Below the pieces are notes generated by a model. The model made no database searches, was not told the DNA's origin, and saw only the letters and a list, made by a program, of their open reading frames with translations. From Evansella tamaricis (GTDB lineage Bacteria > Bacillota > Bacilli > Bacillales > Salisediminibacteriaceae), in the NCBI RefSeq assembly GCF_019042215.1, contig NZ_JAHQCS010000094.1, positions 1-64,000 on the forward strand: DNA of 64,000 nt, read 5' to 3'. Made by a program: the position numbers and the translations under genes. This document shows, piece after piece, positions 27,408 to 35,848 of the stretch (position 1 is its first letter; the number at the start of each line of letters is the position of its first letter).

Positions 27408-28334
27408 ATGAAAAACAAGCCGATTGTACAAATCAAAAATCTGAAAAAACAAATTGGGAAAACAACGATTATTCATGGCATCTCATTAGACCTGTTCCCA
27501 GGAGAAGTATTCGGTTTTCTTGGACCTAATGGTGCAGGAAAAACCACAACCATTCGCATGATGGTAGGACTTATGAAAATTACAGAAGGAGAAATTTTCA
27601 TAAACGGGTTTAGTGTACAGAAAAATTTTGAAAAAGCTATTGAACATGTAGGCGGAATCATTGAGAATCCGGAGATGTATAAGTTTTTATCTGGATATGA
27701 TAATTTAATTCACTACTCCAGAATGATTCCAAAGATCAAAAAACATAAAATTGATGAAATAGTAAAGTTAGTAGGATTGGAAAAGAGGATTCACGAAAAG
27801 GTAAAAACATATTCACTCGGAATGCGACAACGATTAGGTTTGGCTCAGGCATTACTACACTCTCCGAAACTATTGATTTTAGATGAACCAACAAATGGTC
27901 TTGACCCTGCTGGTATTCGTGAAATTCGCACATACATTCGGAAAATAGCTGCTGAGGAGAATATTACAGTATTTGTTTCCAGTCACCTTTTATCAGAGAT
28001 GCAGTTATTGTGTGACCGCATTGGAATCATTCATAATGGGAAACTGATCAGCGTGGAAACTGTAAAAAACATGGTGGAAGAACAGAATGAAGTTTCTGTT
28101 CACTTCCTTGTTCATCCATTACACAAAGCATTCAAATTTATTCAAGAACGCTATCCACATACACTGTCACGAATCAAAGGGGAACGATTGGTTCTAAACA
28201 TTCGGGAAGAAGACATTACAGAATACACGAAAGTCATCGTTAATCATGGGTTTAAACTTTCTGGCATACACGGGGAACAAAAAACATTAGAAGAAAAATT
28301 CATTGAAATTACAGGGGGAGATTTACATGTATAA
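27408..28334 (+). CDS. ABC transporter ATPase (bacitracin/lantibiotic-immunity type)
   Basis: The 308-residue ATP-binding protein powers the permease encoded next to it. Walker A is GPNGAGKTT (about residue 42), the signature is YSLGMRQRLGLA (about 138), Walker B is LLILDEPTNGLD and the H-loop is VFVSSHLLSEM. The size and C-terminal tail resemble BcrA-type immunity ATPases. GGGGAGG precedes the ATG. It overlaps the permease by eight bases. The operon is followed by a two-component system, a common arrangement for antimicrobial-peptide detoxification modules. Confidence 0.88.
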   Translation: MKNKPIVQIKNLKKQIGKTTIIHGISLDLFPGEVFGFLGPNGAGKTTTIRMMVGLMKITEGEIFINGFSVQKNFEKAIEHVGGIIENPEMYKFLSGYDNLIHYSRMIPKIKKHKIDEIVKLVGLEKRIHEKVKTYSLGMRQRLGLAQALLHSPKLLILDEPTNGLDPAGIREIRTYIRKIAAEENITVFVSSHLLSEMQLLCDRIGIIHNGKLISVETVKNMVEEQNEVSVHFLVHPLHKAFKFIQERYPHTLSRIKGERLVLNIREEDITEYTKVIVNHGFKLSGIHGEQKTLEEKFIEITGGDLHV

Positions 28335-29286
28335 CATGATCCGTCTCATTCAAAATGAGAATATGAAAATATATAAACGTTTAGGTACTTGGGTGATGGT
28401 TGGATTAATCATTTTCGTCGTCATCATCTCAGGTTTAGTAGACAAGTTCTTATTAAGTTCCAATATGGAGGGAACTTGGCAAGAGGAACTTCAATATCAA
28501 AGTATGGAATTAGAAAAACAGATTAATGAATATGAATCAATGCCAATGGTTGGGAATGCGATTAAACCATTAAAAGAACAATTAGTCATCAATGAGTATC
28601 GAATCGAAAACAATGTTCCTCCAGTCGAGAATGAAACTATTTGGGGATTCATGAGTTCCTTGTCAGATATTACCTCCTTTGCTGCAGTTTTTGTTATTGT
28701 AATTGGAGCTGGTATTGTAGCAACTGAGTTTACGACTGGTACGATTAAACTATTATTAATACGGCCAGTAAACAGGGCAAAAATACTATTATCTAAGTAC
28801 ATTGCCACAATTATTTTTGCTATCTTTATGTTAATCATCATGTTCGCCGGGTCATTCGTAGTTGGAAGTATTTTATATGGGTTTGATAGGTTGGATTTAC
28901 CTTACTTAGTTTACTCTGGGGGGGAAGTTATTGAAAGGAATATGATTACCCATATTCTCAGTTTATATGGGTTAAACAGTGTGGATATGATAATGATGGT
29001 TACTTTCGCATTTATGATCTCCACTGTATTCCGGAATAGTTCATTAGCCATTGGGCTCTCTTTATTCTTAATGTTTACAGGACAACAAATGGTGATGTTG
29101 TTAAGTGAATATCAGTGGGTAAAATACATTCTTTTTGCAAATACGAACTTAGTTCAATATATAAGTGGTACTCCGCTTGTAGATGGAATGACCATGACCT
29201 TTTCGATAACAGTGTTGATCGCTTATTTCATCTGCTTTGTATTTACGTCCTGGATCATCTTTGAGAGACGAGATGTGGCAGCATAA
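28327..29286 (+). CDS. ABC-2 type permease
   Basis: A 319-residue membrane subunit with six expected helices: one near residues 17-40 (WVMVGLIIFVVIISGLV), then after a large extracytoplasmic loop four more, and a last one near 285-310. The loop (about 45-105) is charged and precedes VIGAGIVATEFTTGTIKLLLIRP, typical of ABC-2 permeases. I start it at the ATG 28327, with AGGGGGAG six bases upstream; an earlier frame start has no ribosome site. It pairs with the ATPase just before it and probably exports or removes a peptide or lipid. Confidence 0.85.
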   Translation: MYNMIRLIQNENMKIYKRLGTWVMVGLIIFVVIISGLVDKFLLSSNMEGTWQEELQYQSMELEKQINEYESMPMVGNAIKPLKEQLVINEYRIENNVPPVENETIWGFMSSLSDITSFAAVFVIVIGAGIVATEFTTGTIKLLLIRPVNRAKILLSKYIATIIFAIFMLIIMFAGSFVVGSILYGFDRLDLPYLVYSGGEVIERNMITHILSLYGLNSVDMIMMVTFAFMISTVFRNSSLAIGLSLFLMFTGQQMVMLLSEYQWVKYILFANTNLVQYISGTPLVDGMTMTFSITVLIAYFICFVFTSWIIFERRDVAA

Positions 29287-29304
29287 TAAATTCAAGCCTT
29301 ATAT

Positions 29305-29343
29305 AAGGAAATCTAGTACAATCTAGATTTCCTTTCCTTTTTA
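29305..29343 (+). terminator. Terminator between ABC and two-component genes
   Basis: AAGGAAATCTAG (29305-29316) pairs perfectly with CTAGATTTCCTT (29323-29334) around a six-base loop, then TCCTTTTTT. It separates the ABC operon from the regulator pair. Confidence 0.88.
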
Positions 29344-29403
29344 AACAGGAGTATAATATATGTGAAAAATGTTATAGATTTATTTTGGAAAAGGGGGAGA
29401 ATT

Positions 29404-30111
29404 ATGGGTGAAGGGACTATTTTAATTGTGGAAGATGAAAAGGAAATCGGCGAGTTGGTAAGGGACTATTTAAATGCGAATGGATATAATGTTCTTATTG
29501 CCACCGACGGAGAAGAAGCATTATCCATCTTCAAAAAAAATCATCCCATTTTAGTTGTTTTGGACGTCATGCTCCCTAAAAGGAATGGAATTGATGTCTG
29601 CCGTGACATTCGATTGGATTCCAATGTGCCTATCATTATGATGAGTGCAAAAAAGAGTGAAACAGATAAAAACATCGGCTTAGGAATTGGAGCAGATGAT
29701 TACATAGCAAAGCCCTTTAGTCCTGGAGAACTCGTAGCTAGAATTAAAGCACAACTACGGAGGTATACAGAATTTTCTAACGTAAATGTTTCTAACAGTA
29801 ACAGTCTTTTGACGTATCAGAATTTAACTATAGATGAGAAGGGGTACACCGTAACCCTTTCTGGGAAAAAAATTGATCTGTCTGCTAAAGAATTTCAATT
29901 GCTACACTTTATGGCAAAAAATCAGGGACAAGTATTTTCAAAAGAACAACTCTTCGAAAAAATTTGGGGGTACGATTCATATGGAGATATGAGTTCCGTT
30001 ACCGTTTATATTCGTAAGATAAGAGAAAAAATAGAAGTCATGCCATCAAAACCAAAGTTTATTGAAACGGTTTGGGGAATTGGTTATAAATTTAACGGGA
30101 GTTCTTCCTGA
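29404..30111 (+). CDS. OmpR-family response regulator
   Basis: A 235-residue DNA-binding regulator. The receiver domain (about 5-118) has acidic residues in LIVEDEKE, the phosphorylated aspartate in VVLDVMLPKRNG (about 55) and the conserved lysine in YIAKPFSPGEL. The winged-helix domain fills about 135-233 (FQLLHFMAKNQGQVFSKEQL, then VTVYIRKIREKI). AGGGGGAG lies just before the ATG at 29404. Its stop overlaps the kinase start (TGATG). It probably controls the upstream ABC operon, as in peptide-sensing modules. Confidence 0.9.
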   Translation: MGEGTILIVEDEKEIGELVRDYLNANGYNVLIATDGEEALSIFKKNHPILVVLDVMLPKRNGIDVCRDIRLDSNVPIIMMSAKKSETDKNIGLGIGADDYIAKPFSPGELVARIKAQLRRYTEFSNVNVSNSNSLLTYQNLTIDEKGYTVTLSGKKIDLSAKEFQLLHFMAKNQGQVFSKEQLFEKIWGYDSYGDMSSVTVYIRKIREKIEVMPSKPKFIETVWGIGYKFNGSSS

Positions 30112-31496
30112 TGGGTATTCGGGTTAGACTCCTTACTGCGTTTCTTAGTATCATTATTCTTCCTGTTGTCACGATTATTGGATTTTTTGCGTTTTTTTCC
30201 TATCAATTAGATCAATTGAGTGAAGAACAAAATCTAGAAATCGATAACATTCTCTCTGAAATTAATCAGGAGATCATCGAAAATTATCATTCCATTTCAG
30301 AAACACAAATTTTTTTCAGCCAAATTGAACACATCTTGGAGCAATACAATATTGAAATAATAATAACATCGGAAGAAAGGGAATTATTATTCGATTCAAA
30401 GGACATTAAACCTGTGGATGATGACTTCATGTTTACAATGAGGCAATCTCAGGTGCAAACATTGAGTGGTGACATCTATAATATTGAAATTAAATCCAAT
30501 ACGTTAGATTTATCTCCTAATCAGTCATACAATAAAATCATCACAACAATTTTTATTAGTGTCGGAAGTGGGATTTTATTATTAATTATCTTAGTCATTG
30601 TGTGGACGATATATATTTCGCGGACAATATTACAGCCGTTAAAACAAATTTACACGGCAACAGAAGAGATGACCGAAGGGAACCTGAGTTATCCGATAGA
30701 ATATAAGAAGAAAGATGAAATAGGTAGATTTATCAATGGGTTTAACACCATGAGAGATCATTTAAGGCAGTCAATTGCAAAGCAGCAACAATATGAGCAG
30801 AACAGAAAAGAACTCATAGCAACGATTTCCCATGATCTTAGAACTCCGCTCCAATCGATAAAAGGCTATGTGGAGGGAATAAATGACGGCATCGTTCAAA
30901 ATGAAGAAATGAAAAAAAGATACTTACAAGTTATCTTATCTAAAACAGAGCAGTTAGACCGATTAATTGAGGACCTGTTTGAGTTTTCAAAAATAGAGCT
31001 AGATCAACTAGTCATGGATAAAATCCTTATAAATAGTGGGAAGTTCTTTACAACTTTATTAAAAGATGCTGAGTCTGATTGTCAACAACATGATGTGGAA
31101 TTAAAGGTGGAGGGCTCTATCCCGTCTGTCGTTTTACATATGGATCCAAAACGTATTGAACAAGTATTTACCAACTTGATTGATAATGCCCTACAATATG
31201 GAGGAAAAAGGATTGTTGTTCATTTCGAAACAGATAAGGAGGCTAACAGACTAACCGTCCATGTGAAGGACAATGGACCTGGAATCTCAGAGGAGGATGT
31301 ACCCAACATTTTCAATCGGTTTTATCGAGGGGAAAAATCACGATCAAGAGAGCATGGTGGAACAGGCTTAGGGCTTGCTATTGTAAAATCAATTATAGAA
31401 TCTCATGATGGTACAGTTTGGGTGGAAAGTCGTCTTACAGAAGGGAGTTCTTTTTCTTTTTCACTTCCAGTTATAAAAGGTACAAATCATAATTAA
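30111..31496 (+). CDS. Sensor histidine kinase
   Basis: A 461-residue membrane kinase. Helices near 7-29 and 143-167 flank an outside loop of about 110 residues, then HAMP (about 170-220), the phosphoacceptor histidine in ISHDLRTPLQSIKGY (about 240), and an ATPase domain with FTNLIDNALQYGG, VKDNGPGIS and GGTGLGLAI. The long sensing loop argues against the short-loop BceS-like kinases that sense through the transporter. It is coupled to the regulator by an overlapping start. A hairpin follows. Confidence 0.9.
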   Translation: MGIRVRLLTAFLSIIILPVVTIIGFFAFFSYQLDQLSEEQNLEIDNILSEINQEIIENYHSISETQIFFSQIEHILEQYNIEIIITSEERELLFDSKDIKPVDDDFMFTMRQSQVQTLSGDIYNIEIKSNTLDLSPNQSYNKIITTIFISVGSGILLLIILVIVWTIYISRTILQPLKQIYTATEEMTEGNLSYPIEYKKKDEIGRFINGFNTMRDHLRQSIAKQQQYEQNRKELIATISHDLRTPLQSIKGYVEGINDGIVQNEEMKKRYLQVILSKTEQLDRLIEDLFEFSKIELDQLVMDKILINSGKFFTTLLKDAESDCQQHDVELKVEGSIPSVVLHMDPKRIEQVFTNLIDNALQYGGKRIVVHFETDKEANRLTVHVKDNGPGISEEDVPNIFNRFYRGEKSRSREHGGTGLGLAIVKSIIESHDGTVWVESRLTEGSSFSFSLPVIKGTNHN

Positions 31497-31518
31497 CTGA
31501 CTTATAGAAACGATTTTT

Positions 31519-31560
31519 TGGAGTGTCCTTTGTAGATTTACATAAGACACTCCACTTTGT
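31519..31560 (+). terminator. Probable terminator after kinase
   Basis: TGGAGTGTC (31519-31527) pairs with GACACTCCA (31546-31554), loop 18 bases, then CTTTGTT. The U-tract is weak. It sits between convergent genes. Confidence 0.5.
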
Positions 31561-32588
31561 TATAAATCAGTCCAAAGAGAAGAAACAATTTCGAAAGAAC
31601 GTAATCGTGCTTTTTGATCATATATTTGTGCATTTATCATAACTTCATTTACTTTTGTATTTGCAATAAAATCCTCTAATTTCTCCTTCACCTTAGTACG
31701 ATCCCCAATGATAGAAGATCCTAGTTGTTGTTGTAATGCTTTTTTTTCAAAGTCATTCCAAATCTCATCCATGTTCTCTACAGGTGGCTGAAGTTTCGTT
31801 GGGGTGTTACGCACTAAATTCAAAAACTGCTGTTGCATGGAAGTTGCCAATCGATTTGCTTCTTTTTGGGTGTCGGCAGCGATAACATTCACTGCAACCA
31901 TCGTATAAGGTTCTGACAATACCTCAGATGGTTGGAATTCATTATAATAAAGTTCAAGTGCAGGTAATGTGTTTTCCGGTGAAAAATGACTTGCAAATGC
32001 AAATGGCAACCCTAATTGGGCAGCTAACTGAGCACTAAATCCACTTGAACCTAATAACCAAATTGGAATATCCAGGCCTTCACCTGGTATAGCCTTGACG
32101 CTGTTAGACCTTGAAGAATCGATTGGGCTAAAATAGGACCGCAATTCACTTAATTGCTGAGGAAAATCATGCCCATTGCCTCCATGGTCTCTTCTCAAAG
32201 CGTGCATAGTCCTTTGATCCGTCCCTGGCGCCCGTCCGAGTCCTAAATCAATCCGTCCCGGAAAAAGAGATTCCAATGTACCAAATTGTTCCGCAATCAC
32301 AAGTGGAGAGTGGTTAGGAAGCATAATACCCCCAGATCCAACCCGAATAGTTGAAGTTGCTACCGCCACTTGCCCAATTAAAATAGAAGTTGCTGAACTG
32401 GCTATTCCGGGCATGTTGTGATGTTCTGCCAGCCAATAGCGATGGTAACCCCAGCGTTCTGTGTGCTTTGCAAGATCCAGTGTATTTTGAAATGTGTCTG
32501 TTGCTGAACCCCCAACGATGATAGGGGCTAGATCAAGTATCGAATATTTTATATCTTTTAGTTTACTATTATTATTTAATTCACTCAT
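31560..32588 (-). CDS. LLM-class flavin-dependent oxidoreductase
   Basis: A luciferase-like monooxygenase of the MsnO8-type subgroup (342 residues). Motifs are [49 protein letters not shown] and [14 protein letters not shown]. It should bind FMN as a TIM barrel and may oxidise a small molecule, unknown here. I use the ATG at 32588; GTG at 32597 is possible, but its ribosome site is poorer. The gene is divergent from the molybdoprotein gene next to it. Confidence 0.85.
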   Translation of the reverse strand: MSELNNNSKLKDIKYSILDLAPIIVGGSATDTFQNTLDLAKHTERWGYHRYWLAEHHNMPGIASSATSILIGQVAVATSTIRVGSGGIMLPNHSPLVIAEQFGTLESLFPGRIDLGLGRAPGTDQRTMHALRRDHGGNGHDFPQQLSELRSYFSPIDSSRSNSVKAIPGEGLDIPIWLLGSSGFSAQLAAQLGLPFAFASHFSPENTLPALELYYNEFQPSEVLSEPYTMVAVNVIAADTQKEANRLATSMQQQFLNLVRNTPTKLQPPVENMDEIWNDFEKKALQQQLGSSIIGDRTKVKEKLEDFIANTKVNEVMINAQIYDQKARLRSFEIVSSLWTDL

Positions 32589-32782
32589 TTTTGTCACTAC
32601 TTTCTAAGAGTTAATCACCTTATTAATGGATAATGGTGGAGTTTAATTTTACTTAGTGTATCAAGGAATAGTCTCTTTTAAAAATAAAATGCTTATCTAT
32701 CCTTGCACTACACCGAGTATATAACTATCATTAGTTTGATATGGAAATTAATTCATTATCCTAGTTCAAGGGAGGAATCTTA

Positions 32783-33376
32783 ATGAAAAATATATTACCT
32801 CCTGGCCAGTTTAAAACGGAAAAATGGCCAGTCCTACACCAAGGAGATGTTTACGAATTCGATGAGGAAACATGGAGTTTTAAATTATTTGGTGAAGTTC
32901 AGCAGGAAATAACCTTGACTTATTCAGAGATGATGGCATTACCAAAAGCCATTTCCACAATCGATATGCACTGTGTTACGACATGGTCTAAGTTTGGGTC
33001 TGTTTTTGAAGGTGTCCCAATGCGTGAACTTGTTCATCTTGTTACATTGCATGGAGATGTAAAGTTTGTGAAAATTTTCGGCTACTATAACGGAGATCCT
33101 TTTGGATATTCTTCCAACCTGCCACTTGAATCTCTATTAAATGACGATGCTTTATTCGTACATCGGTGGAAAGATGGGATTGAGGGAGAGTGGCGGGATA
33201 TATCCCCGAAACACGGATATCCATTACGTTTTATACCACCATCATCATTTTATCTTTGGAAAGGTACTAAATGGGCAACAGGCATTCAATTCATGAAACA
33301 AGATGAGGCAGGATTCTGGGAAGAACTTGGATACTCCATGACAGCGAATCCTTTTAAAGAAGAGCGTTACCGTTAA
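32783..33376 (+). CDS. Molybdopterin-dependent oxidoreductase (YuiH type)
   Basis: A 197-residue sulfite-oxidase-fold protein, near the 198 residues of B. subtilis YuiH. The molybdenum-ligating cysteine is in STIDMHCVTTWSKFG (about 62), and the domain ends with YLWKGTKWATGIQF. It lacks an export signal, so it is probably cytoplasmic. No heme or dimer domain is present. GGGAGG lies before the ATG. A strong hairpin follows its stop. The substrate is unknown. Confidence 0.85.
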   Translation: MKNILPPGQFKTEKWPVLHQGDVYEFDEETWSFKLFGEVQQEITLTYSEMMALPKAISTIDMHCVTTWSKFGSVFEGVPMRELVHLVTLHGDVKFVKIFGYYNGDPFGYSSNLPLESLLNDDALFVHRWKDGIEGEWRDISPKHGYPLRFIPPSSFYLWKGTKWATGIQFMKQDEAGFWEELGYSMTANPFKEERYR

Positions 33377-33425
33377 TAAACGCTCTTTCACATCCACATA
33401 AAGCATAGCATAGTCACAAATTTGT

Positions 33426-33477
33426 CAGGAACCAGATCCCCGAATAAAAATTCGGGGACCTGGTTCCTGAACTTTTT
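33426..33477 (+). terminator. Long hairpin after the molybdoprotein gene
   Basis: CAGGAACCAG (33426-33435) and TCCCCGAA (33437-33444) pair with TTCGGGGA (33451-33458) and CTGGTTCCTG (33460-33469), 18 pairs with one A-C mismatch, then AACTTTTT. It acts as a terminator; similar GGAACC/GGGGA hairpins are known as dispersed elements in Bacillaceae. Confidence 0.78.
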
Positions 33478-33537
33478 GTGTACATATCACCTCTGCCCAG
33501 ATCCGGCATAGACTGGAAAGGTAGAGGAGGGATTCGT

Positions 33538-34338
33538 TTGTATTATTTAGGGTATCCATGCTTTTATGTGACGGAAGACTATGAACATGTCTACATTCAA
33601 ACAGTTACATCTGTAACTTTTTCCCATATCCATATTTATATCAATGAACAAGAGGCACTGACGGTTTCTTCACCAATTCCATTTATAAAAATAAAAAAAC
33701 ACGCTCTACCGTCTGGCAGCCATGCACTTCATATCATAGGGAACAATTCTGGTACGCATTCTGGGCTAACCAGTGAATCTTCTTATATCATTACCATTCC
33801 ACCAAAACAACAGCCTCATCCTATTCGGAGTCACGACTTCAAACCAGGAGACATTTTGGTTGCGAGCGACAATAAATTTGGTATACCAGATGGATATATG
33901 GGCCATTCCGTTTTAATCATTAACGAAGATATGATGCTTGAATCGGATTTCTATGGAGATAGTATTTCTCGAAAGCCAATCAGTCACTTTTTTAAACAAC
34001 ATGAATGGTATGCTGCATACCGCCCTAAGGAACCTACTCTTGGCCAAGGAGCCGTAAAGTGGGGACTGAATTATCGAAAGCAATATTTAGAAAATATTAA
34101 AAAAGGGATAAAAAAGCCAAAATTTTCTTTTGTCCCAACCAATGATATGAAAGAGTTATGGAAAACAATCTACTGTTCAAAGCTCGTTTGGCTTTGCTAT
34201 TATCATGGTTCAAATTATGAATTCAAAAAAGATGGACTATGGTTTTCCCCGCAAAACTTAAATGATGAACTAATGAAAGATGAGAATTTTCAATTATTAT
34301 ATGAACATCCTAAACATTCTTTTAAAATTGAATTATAA
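33538..34338 (+). CDS. Permuted NlpC/P60-like hydrolase (YiiX/YebB type)
   Basis: The 266-residue protein has a circularly permuted papain-like core. The histidine motif GYMGHSVLIIN (about 125) comes first, then the cysteine motif YCSKLVWLCYYH (about 220). FKPGDILVASDN precedes the histidine and fits the YiiX group. Residues 1-100 may form a beta-rich binding domain. I start it at a TTG (33538) with GAGGAGG before it; a longer start at 33478 falls directly after the hairpin. The substrate, a peptide or lipid amide, is unknown. No signal peptide was seen. Confidence 0.72.
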   Translation: MYYLGYPCFYVTEDYEHVYIQTVTSVTFSHIHIYINEQEALTVSSPIPFIKIKKHALPSGSHALHIIGNNSGTHSGLTSESSYIITIPPKQQPHPIRSHDFKPGDILVASDNKFGIPDGYMGHSVLIINEDMMLESDFYGDSISRKPISHFFKQHEWYAAYRPKEPTLGQGAVKWGLNYRKQYLENIKKGIKKPKFSFVPTNDMKELWKTIYCSKLVWLCYYHGSNYEFKKDGLWFSPQNLNDELMKDENFQLLYEHPKHSFKIEL

Positions 34339-34348
34339 CCATTCCTTT

Positions 34349-34382
34349 AAAGTATCATAAACAAGATATGATACTTTTTTCT
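34349..34382 (+). terminator. Terminator after the NlpC-like gene
   Basis: AAAGTATCATA (34349-34359) and TATGATACTTT (34367-34377) form an 11-bp stem followed by TTTC. Confidence 0.82.
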
Positions 34383-34558
34383 ATTCTTAATTAACCTTCC
34401 TTTAAAAAGAACCATATTTGTTTTATTCTTATAAGAGTGGGTACTATAATAAAAAAGAATGTACTAATTCACAACTGCACAAAGAGCTCAGCATCTTTAC
34501 ATAATGCCGAAACAAAAATTATAATATTCCAAGCAATATAAAAAGGTGGGGAAGAACT

Positions 34559-35371
34559 GTGAAATTAACACCACAACAAGTTATTGAACTACACGAATTT
34601 AATAATTTGACCAAATCATTAAGCTTTAATATGTATGATATCTGTTATACGAAAACAAGAGCAGAACGGGAAGCTTATATTGAATACATTGATGAACAAT
34701 ATAATGCAGATCGATTAACCAAGATCCTTACCAATGTATCAGACATTATTGGTGCCCATGTCTTAAATATTTCCAAGCAAGATTATGTACCACAGGGAGC
34801 AAGTGTCACCATTCTCGTTTCCGAAGGACCAGTGGTGGAAGTCCCGAAAGAAAACTTTGCAGAATCGCCCGGCCCTCTCCCGGAATCGGTCACCGCCCAT
34901 TTAGATAAAAGCCATATTACTGTTCACACATATCCAGAATACCATCCCGATGAAGGGATCAGTACATTCCGTGCGGATATAGATGTGTCCACTTGCGGGG
35001 AAATATCTCCTTTGAAAGCATTAAACTACTTAATTTATTCCTTTGATACTGACATCATGACCATGGATTACCGTGTTCGGGGGTTCACAAGGGATAAATA
35101 TGGCCATAAATTATTTATTGATCACGATATAAATTCCATTCAAAATTACATTCCTGATGAAACGAAAGAACAATATGATATGATCGATGTGAATATCTAC
35201 CAGGAAAATATATTTCATACAAAATGCCGGTTAAAGGAATTTGATATCAATAATTACTTGTTCGGCTATTCAAAAGATAAACTAACTCCAGAAGAAGAAC
35301 AAGAGATTAGTGAACGGTTAAAGCTCGAAATGGATGAGATCTATTACGGAAAAAATATTAGCCGTGATTAA
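34559..35371 (+). CDS. speD: S-adenosylmethionine decarboxylase, E. coli type
   Basis: Decarboxylates S-adenosylmethionine to supply the propylamine donor for spermidine. At 270 residues it matches the long proteobacterial-type SpeD rather than the ~126-residue SpeH of B. subtilis. The processing site lies in [16 protein letters not shown] (about 118): the serine becomes the pyruvoyl group. [20 protein letters not shown] holds the active cysteine (about 140). It begins with GTG after GGTGGGGA. No spermidine synthase gene is adjacent; one would need to be elsewhere. A shared terminator follows. Confidence 0.93.
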   Translation: MKLTPQQVIELHEFNNLTKSLSFNMYDICYTKTRAEREAYIEYIDEQYNADRLTKILTNVSDIIGAHVLNISKQDYVPQGASVTILVSEGPVVEVPKENFAESPGPLPESVTAHLDKSHITVHTYPEYHPDEGISTFRADIDVSTCGEISPLKALNYLIYSFDTDIMTMDYRVRGFTRDKYGHKLFIDHDINSIQNYIPDETKEQYDMIDVNIYQENIFHTKCRLKEFDINNYLFGYSKDKLTPEEEQEISERLKLEMDEIYYGKNISRD

Positions 35372-35383
35372 AGAAAAGCGGTT

Positions 35384-35425
35384 ACTGAAAAACCACTTAC
35401 TTTTTTGAGTAAGTGGTTTTTCAGT
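35384..35425. terminator. Shared terminator of speD and zinc-ribbon gene
   Basis: ACTGAAAAACCACTTAC (35384-35400) pairs perfectly with the segment at 35409-35425, a 17-bp stem with an eight-base loop rich in T. A/T-rich arm ends allow action on both strands. Confidence 0.85.
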
Positions 35426-35428
35426 CGA

Positions 35429-35677
35429 TCACCGTTGATTGTGCTCAGCAAATTTAATAAACGAATTTTCATCTTCTACGAGACCACAAGAGCCGCATTG
35501 AACTTTATTTTCCGGTCCTTTATACACTACATGAAATGGGTCGAGATTATCATTTGTGAATTCATCAATTATAGTTCCTGTTTGTGGATCCATTTTTACA
35601 GGGGTTGCCACCTGTTTTATTACGTTAAATCTTGAACGGTTCGTTTTACAACTTGGACATAAATAAGGTTTTGTCAT
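35429..35677 (-). CDS. Small zinc-ribbon protein
   Basis: An 82-residue protein with two cysteine pairs, CPSCKTNRSRF near residue 7 and CGSCGL near 61, which would bind one zinc. No membrane segment was seen. The start at 35677 has GGAGGT six or seven bases upstream; a longer frame to 35737 is unlikely. Its function is unknown; it lies between speD and the S9 peptidase without a visible link. Confidence 0.65.
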   Translation of the reverse strand: MTKPYLCPSCKTNRSRFNVIKQVATPVKMDPQTGTIIDEFTNDNLDPFHVVYKGPENKVQCGSCGLVEDENSFIKFAEHNQR

Positions 35678-35848
35678 TTTTCCACCTCCATAACCTATTA
35701 TTCCCAGAACTTTCGTGCTTATGTTAGAATTGATCAATCATACATAGTTTTTCTCTCCAAAGAGACACTATCAGAGAATTTCTCTTTTCGTTGACCCGAT
35801 TCAATTAAAAACCATACTCATTAACATTGGAGAGGAGGATTCGTAACA

